Assembly: GCA_013398955.1 (NCBI GenBank)
Contig: VWPU01002093.1
Span: forward strand, 372,001-436,000
Direction: 5' to 3'
Origin: Callaeas wilsoni
Taxonomy: Eukaryota; Chordata; Aves; Passeriformes; Callaeidae
Length of the DNA: 64,000 nucleotides
Below, piece after piece: positions 41,301 through 53,300 of this stretch. A model generated the notes under the pieces. That model saw nothing but the letters and a program-made list of their open reading frames with translations, was not told where the DNA came from and did no database searches. The stretch's first letter is position 1. Each line of letters begins with the position of its first letter. Made by a program: the position numbers and the translations under genes.

Positions 41301-44300
41301 TCTCCCACAACACAAGCATATAGCGAGTCCACTGCCAGAGTTAATGCCACTTTGGCTACCAAACCTCACCCATAACAAAATGCCACCAGTCAACAGAGGT
41401 GACCTGCTTCACAAACTAGGAGATGGAATTGTTTTGAACCCCAGGAAAACAGAGCTGGTATCAAAGCACTGCTAACAGTACAGAAATACTGGAAATCAGT
41501 AGAGAAGTTACAGAAGTGGCTCACATTATGGATAACATGGAAGAGGTATCGGGAGTTTTCCATTCATATAAGTGGGTCATTACACACAGGGCTACCACCA
41601 ATTCCAAAACTGCTTGAACCATTCTGAATATTCTTCATCTTGCAATCAGTTGCTTAGAAGAAGCAAAAGCTCCCCATTTAAGGCATATGTTGCCAGCATA
41701 AATTTGTTCTTAACCAATTATGCCATGATGCTTCACTACCACAATGTTGCTGGCAACGAGACACAGAGTGTGGTCTTTGTGCAAGCCTATTATTTGAAAG
41801 GTGGTGACCCACATTGTACAAAATAAGCATGGAAAACCATTTTTGTGGCAATCAAAAAATAAAAATTATAAAACAGGGCAAGGTTTTCTACAAAAAGCCA
41901 TCTTATTTACTTAAAGGAAACCACAAACAAACAGGATGCAGGCACCACTAAAATAAATTTTATATGAGCAGGGTATTCAGTTCAGGAGTTGTCTGTGACC
42001 AATGTAAGTAGTTAATTAGAGCTGAGGAAATATTTTATACCCAAAAAGCTTCTAGCCAAATTTATTCTGACTGTGGAATATGTGAAAAACAGATTGTTGG
42101 TTACGCATTCATTTTTTTAATGTGAAATTACAAAAATTTGTAAATATTGTGCTTGTACTCTCTGGATCAAATGATGTGAATATTTCATAGTGTTTACCAA
42201 ACATTTCTATAGGGTGAAGAGGGTCATAATACATAGAAGTAGAGCTGGCCAGAAACAGCAAGAGAGGAAAAATATTTCCTAAGAAAACAATAAATAAGAA
42301 AACAAGACTTCTGCCAAAAATCTGAAAACATATCCAAAAGATGCATCACTATTTTCTAAAGTAATAAGGATGCATTTCCCATAACTCCAATGGGTGCTAT
42401 TAAGAAGCTTCATGGAAATGCACACATTGTCTCTTTTAAATATAATTTTGATCTATTGAATGCTTCAGCTACTCAAGATAAAGTTTTGCATGCCACTGAC
42501 CATGAATTTCAAGGACTAGAGATGTGATGGCAAGTTAATAATGAATTGAAGTACTTTCTCTGTGCTCATGACTCAGGTACACAAAGCTAACAGGTACTTT
42601 ATTTTAGTTTAACATTTTAAGTCTTTATTTAAAATATATTTTTCCATAAATTATAATTACCTAGATGAGATTCTTTTTTTAATTTGAAGTTTTCAATAAA
42701 AATAATGAAAAAGAAAGCAAATTCTCTACAAATATTTTAAGGAAGGTAGTCTGCTTTGGGCAAAAACCAAATCAAAAGAAAATTACACATGAGTGCTTGG
42801 ACTTTTAGTTTGTTTTTTTTTTTTTCTTTTTTACAAAAAATTAAATAAAATAAAAATTAAAAGGTTTGAAGAAAAGTTTATTTTAGTAAGGTCAAACATG
42901 GATACATCTGTCAAACACCACATAGTTGCTGAAAATTAGCCAAGGAGATTAAGTCCCTGCCAAGGACTCAAACATTCCTCCACAAAAGAGAAAAAAAAAT
43001 TTCTCTGGAGGAGACTGAATAAAACAGAAAAAGAAGAGTGTGGGGAAAATCTACAGATGGCAAAAAACCCTTTTTTCTCAAAGTGGAGGTGGCTAGGAAT
43101 CTTGCTATGCTCACTCTTGACCTAAAGGAGAAAGAGAGGCCTCTTTGGTTGACTTTTTGGTTACTCTATACGTATATTTCCCCTTCCCTCTGCCTCTTGT
43201 CTTTAACAACCAGCTTCCTACTCATGCCCAAATCTGCTAGTCACATCCCTAAACTGGAACTAAAGACAGTGTCACAATTTAGGCCTCAGGCCTTTTTCCA
43301 GTTTCATGGACTAATTTTGTCTTACTGCCTTGGCTACAGCCTGAACTTCTTATCTTCTTGAGAGCCAGGAGGCAGAGTCAAAAAGCCCAGGTCACTTCCC
43401 AAGGATGGACTGAAAAAAAGAATATTATTCTGAAATAAAAGTTTAACCAGCATTTCCAATGCCCTGATATGTTCTGTGTTTGTTTCTTTTCAGGTCAACT
43501 TGGAGTGAAAACAGACTTTCAAAGAAAAAATACTTCTTGCATGATGTGAGCCCTCTTTTAGTTTTTGGACAGCTCTCTTTGGGATATCTCTTCTCCTTGT
43601 TGTGTTCACCAGTGGATTACTCTCTCCAAGACCTACCACGTCCATCACAAAAGCTTTGAAGTCCAATGCCTGCTACGTGCAACTCAATGAGCACGTGGGC
43701 TTACTGCTGACTGTGCAAGCACTGGTGTGAGTAAGACCTGATTCTTCATATGTCCATTAAAGGCAAATTCAGAGGGATGCCAGTCCAGACACAGCCAATT
43801 CTTTCTGCAGTTCGAGTGAACGCTTGTGAAGTTTTTCCCTGTATTTGCTCAGCTCTATTTAATGAAACATGCTTGACTGCCTACCACACAGGGGATTTCT
43901 TGCAGTATGCTTGCTGAACTCACAGGAACAACTCTGAGCTGAATTAGCTCAGAACAAGTCATGTTTGTTGCTAATCATCCCAAACAGGGAAATTTACTGA
44001 AGGACTTGATGGAGGGGCAGGAGGATACAGGTTCATAACCACCATGGATGTATGCTGGGTTTCAGGGATAGAGACAGGGTTGAACAAGCATGCCTTCGTG
44101 AAGGAGGACCAAGCAGAGAAGCCAGGCTGGCCCTGCACAGCCAGACAGGCCCTGCACAGCCAGACAGCTTCAGAAACAGACATCAGCATGCAGTTACCTG
44201 AGGTTTCTTCACCTTAATGATCCAGGTGGGAGGCACAATGACAGCAGCATGAGCCCCCAGGGAACATGGCTCCTCAATGTGATGTAGCATGAAACAAGTG

Positions 44301-47300
44301 ACTTTGTTATGGAACTGGAAGAGAGGAAAAGATTAGAGTCAAGAAAGAGGACAGGAAAGACAAAGCGGAAGCTTGGACGAGAAGAAGAGGGTGATAGTGA
44401 AAACTGGAGAGCAATGCTCCCAACTCCACCATCTTCAAGTCCTTCAAACCATGAAGATTTAGGAACATGTAACTAAAGACTATCTCCCTAACCCATGCCT
44501 TCTAACAAAAAAAAAAAATAAAGAAAAATAAAAAAAAAAATAATCCCCAAAACCAAAACCTTATAACAAAAAAAAAAAAAAAACCACAAACAAACCAAGC
44601 CAAACAAAAGCACCAAACCAACAAACCCAAAAAAACTCCTGGTTAAACCCAGAACAGAGTCTCCTGAAGTATTATCCACTTACCGCCAGCTTGCACCAGG
44701 AACAACTGATGGCCACAATCTCTTTACTATGGAAGGAGAATTTCTGCTGAAAGCCCTAGAATAACCGGGGGGAAAAAAGGATTAAATTCCTCTTGACTGG
44801 AAGAAAATATATACCTCTAACTCTAGCCAGGTGACTGTGCTAGGCAAGCAGATTTTGGGGGGATAAAACAATTACAGGAGATAACAGAGAAGGGTCTACC
44901 ACTGGAGTATATTCATACAACTCTTTTAAAAAGATTTCTGCAAAATTATATGCTTTTCCTTAATTTTTTTTGTAGTTAAAAACAATGGAAGAAATAAAGA
45001 AGGAACATCTATTTTAATTTTTAATGGATTTCTACAGACCTGAAAGTTTCAGATCTTCAGTTGAACAAAGTATTCTGTCATTTCAGCCTTGTTTGTTCTA
45101 AATATAAACAAGAATTTGAATTTTCCTTTTTTTTCCTACAGAGTAGAATTAACTTTTTTTTATTTTATTACAGAACAAAATTAACTACAATGTCTCTCTG
45201 GGAATGTTCTGACAGGGAAATGAAGTAATTAAGTTTATAGTTTCCTTGAACTGACTCAGATTAAAATCTCTCCAGTAAGTTCCAAAAAAACCCAGGATGA
45301 TCTGATTCAGACAACACCATTAAAATAAAATATTTCTTTACATTTTTAAAGATAACAAAGCCCACCCCAACCAGAAAATGAGATTTTATTCTCCTAGAGA
45401 GGAGCTTCTTTCTATAGAACTCAATATGACTTCTGTAAATTCTAAGGCTGGAAAAGACAATTGGGTCATATACATCCTTCTGCATCTAACACAGTCAACA
45501 AATAATAAGATACAGTCTGTAATTTTGTGTTCAGTTAAAGTTTATTTTAGTATATAGAAAAAAAATTTATTTAGGTTGATGGCTGGAGAGATGGAAAGCC
45601 CAGAATTTCATTGAACAGTTTGTCACAATCGCCTCCACTTAGATTTCAGATTTTCAGTTGGCTGGATCCTTTATTCATGGGCTTCCATCAAGCCTGTCTC
45701 TACCTCTGTAAGCAGCCCATCACCACTCGGAATTTTCTAATTCAATCTCTCTACCACGTGACGAATTTGCGAGCCAGTTTTCTTTTCAACAAGCTGAGTA
45801 ATACCTAAATCTCCTACATGCTGGACAATGCCCAAGATCCAATGCAAAAAAAAGTTATAAACTGATTTAGTAACATCTAACAGGTAATTTCCTCACTGCC
45901 TCTGCTATTAAAGTCCTTCTTATCCTGCAGGACAAATGAGCCTATTTGTGCTCAGTGAAATGACAAGGTCAAGCACACTAAGAAGGAGAATTAAATAAAC
46001 AACCAAAAGAAAAAACATGCAGAGATGCCTTGGTCTTCTTAAGTGAGGGATTGAGCTGCAACCTGTCTATACAGGCTGAGGACAACCCTATTGTTACTCA
46101 GAAGGAGAGGAGGCTCTACCTGCCTGCCCACCCTGCAGAAGTACACCTTGCAGCTTCTTCTACACCTGTCCCCAGCATGTACTCAAACCGGTTTGCCGCA
46201 TGGACCTCACTGCCAAGACCAGCTCCTGAACAGGCTTGTGTCACCTCTGGCTAGAGTTTTGGGGTTTTGTTTCAATCCTTCCCTTAATGCCTCAGGGTTT
46301 TCATTCAGAGAAATTCAAAGGGTAGATTCTTCATAATGATGGTGATTTGGCATATGCAGGTTTAGCAACAGAGCGCAGTGAAGTGACTTGACCAAGACAA
46401 GCTGCCCGGACACTTCTGGCTGGGCACATCTTGTCTGCCATTCAGTGTGGGCGTAAGAACAGAGCAACAGTAACTGGGATACAAGTGCTGGAACAGAAGT
46501 CTGACACTGGACAAAACACTCTTTTCTTATTTACTTACTCTAGTGCTTCACAAGCTTTCTCACAAATTTCACTCCTCCTTGTTCCAAAGTGCATTAAAAT
46601 AAAAAGGATTATTTCAGTTCCTCATGGGCATGAAGTGTTTTGGTTTTTTCTGCTTTGTAACAACCAGGGGGAAAACTCTTCTCTCCCAAAATCTCCACTA
46701 ATAAAAATCTAAATTCAGTACATTAATTCCACAGCCCATCGGTTGGGCATTTTAAACATATGGACTGAGCAGCTTGTCTGGTTCTGGATGGACCATTTTT
46801 CATTTATTTAGTAAGCCATTTGGCTTTTAGGGAGTCATTAGAGAAAATGACACAGCAATAAAAACATATTAATGATAACTAGCAATAAAACACCACTTTC
46901 CTTCCTCAAATTGCTTTACAAATGTGAGCTAATTCTTCCCAAGGATACAAGTTTCAGGTAAGACAGCATTTATTTGAAAGCTAACTTTACAAATAAAGCA
47001 ATTAATAAAATAAACAGTGCATTGTAAATCACAGTGAGATTTGACAGAGATTGGACTGAAACACAGGAACCATCCATATTTCACTAGAAATCATATTTTC
47101 TGCCTTGTCTGAGTGAGAAGGTACACTGAATTTTGGAGGTCTTCTGCACCAGATTAGAAATTTTGAATTAGAAAATCAGTTTCACCTTTTTGAGAACATC
47201 AGCCTAACAGTATATCATTAGCACTGATTCTCCAGCTACCAATCCCTCCACAACCCATGGAACCTCATGTTGTGAGCTGCTCCTGTAGACATAAACAGTT

Positions 47301-50300
47301 GTGCACACCAAAAAAAATATACTTGTAGGAAAAGAGCACCTAAATGCCCACAAAACCAGCTCGTGCTGGTAATTCAACCTGTCTAAATAGTCTGGATCAA
47401 AGTCCAAATTAACACAGACACCCATGCACCAAAGAGAGCACACAGGGATTACTAGTTCTGATATGTTTTAGTTACATTCTCAGAAGTATTTATCATTAAG
47501 GACTATTTTCACACAAGTGTTAGGGCTACCAATCATATTTTTTGCAAGCATTTTCCTACAATAGTTTTTTTTCTCTTTTTAGTGCTGTTAGAGATACCCA
47601 AATGAAGCATTACTGTAAGAGAGCCAGGTATTATTACAACTCAAATACAGACTGCAATAGAAGCACTTGGATGGTGATCTCTGCTAAAATAACAAAGAAC
47701 TAGAATGGCCTTTCAAGTACTAGAAATTTCAGTCCTGACTTTACATGCAGCTCTGCATCTATCCACAGGCCTTTAAATGGACAGAGAGACACCATAGACA
47801 CACACTGCATATGTATAGAGGACACTCTGCTTTGGACACCACAGAAGGTTAAAGAAATAGTGTTTGTTTAGCATTACAGTCCAAAATGTGTTCTCAGTCT
47901 CAGAAAACTCCTCAGCCACTGCTAAATGGAAGTACATGAGGAAAACATTCCTTTTTATTCATCCTTAAGCTTCTGTTACTGCACATAGTTGTGAAATGGA
48001 TGCTGGGCCACATGGTCTGAGCATTTTTATTTCCTATTATATAAAGATAAAAAAATTATCTTGATATCTCTAAGGATCCCAGGTAACAAACAGCTAACAG
48101 CTACAAAACTGTCTTCTTTTTCCATGTCTTCAAGAGAAAGAAAAGAATTCGTAAACATCGTGAATGGTGTGGATGCCATGGCTTGGGAACACTTAATTAC
48201 CATCTTTTCCAACACAATAGCTATGAAGCATTAGAAAAAAGCTAATGTGTGACAGGTTTGAAACAATCAAATGTAGTTTTTCTCATAGCATATAGTTAAG
48301 TTCAGGAATTTCTTGCTAAAGGATGTTGTAAATGCTACAACTTTACATGAACTCAAGGTTCAGTAAGGCAAGACCACAGGAAAGAGATTATCATAGACTG
48401 TTAACTATAAAGGCACGATTTCTGGAAATTCAAGAGACAAAGACAGAAACAGATGGTGTGGTTGCACTGCACATTCCAGGCCCCCTTCCCTGGTACCAAT
48501 TTCTCTGTATAGTACTTCAGCAGTAAATCACTGAAATCACCCTTGGGAAGAAGAGTAAAAACCTAAAGCCTAGATGAGTTTGTATAAGTTGTATTTGCAC
48601 TAGCAAGTGACGTGTAACAGGGTAGCACAGGCCCTGTTAGTACTCAGGAGATTACACACAAGCATTTTCAGATAATTTTACTTTGGATTAGCTGTAGTCT
48701 GGTCCTGTGGACTGAATGCCCACTAGTAACTGCACAGTAAACTTTCAATTAAGTTTAATCTAAAAGGAATTAAGTTCATTTGTTCCAAGGCTATCCCACA
48801 TGTGAACCATTGTAAGTGATTATAATAAGGAAAATTTCTTCCAAACTCAACTTCTGATCTACAGTGGAACATTGACAGACACCTGTGTACTCAATTTTTC
48901 AGGAATTGTCAGCCACAGCACATAATGGCACACAGAATAAAAAGCCACAAGGCTATGCTAAGGATATGGGGTGCATTCATTCCTATCCATTTGTGCGTGA
49001 TTTGAAGCATGAGATGGGTATATCTTGAAAACTTTCTTTATTTGAACTGTTACTAGTGATTATTGAAACACTTAACCATCCCTTTCCAGGCATGGGATAG
49101 GACTATCACACAATAATGAGATCTACCAGAATCCTTACGTATTTCATAAATAATACCTCTTTTTTATCGCTTTAAATTTACTGTCATGCTATTTCAATGA
49201 TAGTTTCCCTTTTCTTGCAAGACAAGACAATAATAAAGGTGGTTCTTACTTGGCGGCTTTTGAAATGTTATAGCAGAGCACATGTATTTTTTTGTAATAC
49301 GAGGCAGCTTGGCCAATAAATATAACTGATTTTTTTTGTTATAATCTTCTCTAATTCTTTTTTCCTGGCAAAGAGCAACTCTACTACAACATACTCACTT
49401 TATTCCTAACTGAATATTTCTTATTTAAGGGGAAAACTGAGATTTTCTCTGAACTTCTCTGTACTCTCTGCTTGATGGCTGGATTTGAAGACCCATACTG
49501 ACCAAGGCTGCCCACATGAACGTACTTAGCACAGGTTTTGATATGAGAGCCATTAAGTACTCGCACTGCAAAATCAACTCCAAACACCTGTAGGGGAGAT
49601 CCAGGCCAAGAAGGCAGAGAGGGACGGCAAAGTCCTACCCTAAGAGTGCTGTATGCAAACTGCCTTGCTGCACCACTCCCGTGGTACTTGCTATGAAAGG
49701 GCATCACATTTTTATTGCATGTCCTATCGAAGCTGGTAGCTGACAATCTGCATGAGTATCCAGACACAAATCTGATTTTCCCTCTGACTGAAGCGCTGTG
49801 CCATGGAGACGAGACACGGACTTTCTTACTAGTTGTAAAGAGGGAGGCAAAAGTATAACATGGTGCTAAAGAAAGGAAATTAAATCCCTGTTAATTTAAT
49901 TTTTAAATAACTCTCAATATATTTCAGGGGTTCATAATATTTCAGAAGAAAGACCTTCAGTAGCCAGCCCCTTTTTACAGCTTTTCAGAAATAAACTTTT
50001 ACAATCTATGAAGCAGAGGAAACACAAAGCAGTCTGACAAATATTAAGAGTCTGCTGGGGCAGAAAGAAAGCAACAGCCTTTTTTTTCCAGGACCCTAAA
50101 AAATAGGCCATCACAATTTTGGCACAGAGGACAGCACTGCAAGAACATCCTATTAGTACAGGGTTAGCTTAGCAATTAAAAAGGCTCAAGGAGTCATAGC
50201 TTTCCTCCTCCTCATTTTCAGCAGCCAGTACACCACAACCTCCCAGGACAAATGATGTGCTCATTCCTGCAGATGCCTTTCTCTTCCCACGTGGGAATCA

Positions 50301-53300
50301 GGACTGTTATGCTCAACATCTCAGGCTTGTCATTAGCTATTAAAAGAGGCCAAGTGTTTGTGACAGAAAAAGATGCAGTGACTAGAAAGACCCACTGGCT
50401 ACCCTGAATTCTGAAGTGCCCTTTGTCATGCTTGTGCTGTGCTGGAAATCTCACCTTTCCACACTGCTTACATTTGCCCTCCTGCCTCCGCCGGTGCACC
50501 CAGTGATGCCGCACAAAGTTCTGCCAACAAAGACAAAAAGATGTGTTATAGGAAGCATTGGCACCTTGCACTGGTACCATCTAAGTGGCATTCGTTAACA
50601 GACACCAAAGAAAAAGTCCCCTCAGTCAATGGAGTAATTCCTGGAGCAAAATGTGCAGCAGGCACTGCAGGAAACCTCAGAAACCACCAAAACTGTAGGA
50701 GGAATAAGGACAAGGTGGTGTTTTCCTTACCCACGTTGAAATGAGGCCAGAACTACTTCCTCAGTATTCAGGATTTCAAATGTTTGATTTTGTGTTTGAG
50801 ATACTTCTAGAGGGGGCAAAAAAATGATGAAGAGAGAACAAGTGAAAGGAGAGGGAAATAGATTTTTTTAAAAATAAAAATACTAGCTCTAAGGCTAGGA
50901 AGAAAAAACAATGCTACCAAAAAAAAAAAAAAAAAGGAAAAAGACAGAATAACTGAATGAATGGGCAAAGGGCAACAGAAGGGTGAAATGGTTTCTGTCA
51001 GTGTAAGTAATAGAGTGCTTCAGCTAGAACTCATTTTACATTTATTCTGGAGAGGAGAACACGTTCCACTGGGAACCAATTCTCTGTCTAAGACTCCTCT
51101 CAATCTAAAGGCACTTCTGCAGCTGCACACCAGGGGGATCAGCACACGTCAGATGAAAAGTAATCATCGTTTGTCCATTACTTACTTCTCTTGGAGATCT
51201 GGAGCCTCCTTCTCGGAAAGTCGGTTTGCAGCGAAAATTAATCTGGCATTGAAATAAAACTGTTAGAACTTAAACTGACCTGAAAGAAAATTCATTCCAA
51301 TATTTTGATGTAGGCTAGACTTCCAAAGTATTTATTATCTATTAAAATATTAGCTTCACTAGGTGAAAAAAAGTCATTTACCTGGATGCCAGAAAAATCT
51401 CTTTTTATACACCATATTAATTCTCCTTGCAAGACCTCTACACTGCCCCCGTCTTCACTAATGCTACTGCTGCCTATTCTGTTCAAATATTTAAACTGCC
51501 TCCTCCTTCTAGGAGGAAGCCACTTCATCTGTTTTGTTTTTCTGAAAATCATTTGCAAACAAGTGCAAGCTTCACCTTAGGTCTCAAAAGCTAGTAGGTG
51601 CTGGAAATCGCACTCTGTAAGACCTTTTTGCATATCCTGTATTTATGTCTTCATAAACAAAATCTGTGGAGAAATTGCCACTTACATAAAGAACCATGCA
51701 AACTCTCATCACTTTCTACCTTTTCCTTAGATAAGGAGGTTTTCATCCACCTCCCCAACCACAAATCATTTGGGGAGCCTTGTACTGCCTCATGCAGTGG
51801 TGTTGCCAGTTCAGATGGGAGAGGAAAGTCAAAGAGGACAAGAGGAGCTTCCATGAATGGAAAACATTCTTAGGAAGGTAAAGAGAAAAAGGTATTTCAT
51901 TTTTAAAAAGACATTTTCCTATAGAGGGGGGAAAAAAAGTTTTGAGAAAAGAAAATCTGTAGAAATAAGAATAGAGGGATGTAGAAATTTAAAAATATGC
52001 TGAAGAGGAGAGAGGCATGGAAGAAGACCAAATGATTTGTGAAGTAAGGATGCATTAAATGAAATAAATTCAAATTTGAGTTGACTTCAAAGAATTAAAC
52101 ATTTAAAGATAATGCACAGCTATGCTTTTTTACAAAGGTAGAATGACAAAGTTTCTCCAAATTTAACTATAACCCCTCCCCAAATAAATAAGTTCTTCTC
52201 TCATTTAATAATTGCCTGCAAAATAATAGCTCTATGGAGAAAAATAAAAATAATAATAATAAAAAAGTCACACACAAAAAAGAAGTAAATTAAATACCTA
52301 GTACGTATAAAGAAATGAAAGGCTTTTTAATATTAGTCTTCTTTCATTGCTCTTCATCTGGAATTGCAATTTGTTGTTTCACTGCTCAGTCATGGCAGGC
52401 TGGAAAGACCCAGCTTATATTTATTTTGCTTAAAATGTGCACCTTTGCAGAGAGGGCCAAGCAGAAGACTTAGGTACCAGTTTTAAACTTTATAGACTTT
52501 ATAACAACCTTCTGCCAAGAAGTGGATTTCATGGTCTCCAAAACAGCACAGACAAGCTGGGTTTTATCTAAGTGCTCATTTTCTCTGGCTGGCAATGCCA
52601 CCAACTCGCTGGGCTGTGGAAAGTCAGCACTGCTGGTGATGAAGGAAGTCATGAAAAATTCACTGGTAACATTTTGTGCTGAAAGCATGTGCTAATGTTA
52701 ATTTCACTGTGGATAAAAGCATCGGGGGTGGAAATGGTACCTCTCCAACTTGGTATTATGGCAATCACTGTGGGATTTGTCAACATGAGTCCAAATACTT
52801 GGAAAGGAAAAAGCCCCTTCCTTACAGAGTTGCTGCTATAAATTTGCTATGCATCAGTTTCTTTTATGAAGACCATTGCTAAACATATAGGAGTGAAAAT
52901 GAAGCTCTAATGAAAGCAATGGGGAAATTCCCACACAGATTTCTTTGCACATATCCCACCAGGAATGAAAAGGGTTGGGGGGAGATCTCTCTAGCACATT
53001 TCCAGTTAGGCATAATGAAGACAAATCTCTGAAAGGAAGACTGAAGTCAGTGATGGATATTCTGTAGGTGCTTGGGTGTGAGCAGAGATCCCTGAAGGAA
53101 ATGAGAAGCAGGACAGATGCTCACAAAAACAATAGTACTATAAGGGAAAGGTTTGATGTCTTCCATTTTACAGACAAAAACTTGATTTCTGAAGTTTTGA
53201 GGAGAAAACAGTACAGTCTAGTAAATACAAGGGGAAAGGTTCACACTAGCATCTTATGCTGCACTGCTCATAATAAGTATAGCTGTCATACAATAAATTA

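Larger units (their letters stand above)
38685..44197 (-). other. DGKI intron, 5.5 kb (upstream of the candidate acidic cassette exon)
   Basis: Runs from the C1B-ending exon to the candidate cassette. Contains the 10-bp inverted repeat at 40628-40650, the 19-bp duplication at 44129-44166 and A/T-rich runs (e.g. 42818-42840). No repeat family recognised. Confidence 0.75.

Noticed and set aside
41184..41393. Minus-strand frame ending at an excellent CAAG|gtgagt donor, considered as another cassette exon
   Set aside because: No acceptor with a pyrimidine tract found, and the donor phase would shift the frame between the phase-0 neighbours.
45430..45490. Possible ancient CR1 end (ggctggaaaagacaattggg)
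   Set aside because: Only about 20 bases resemble CR1; too little to call.
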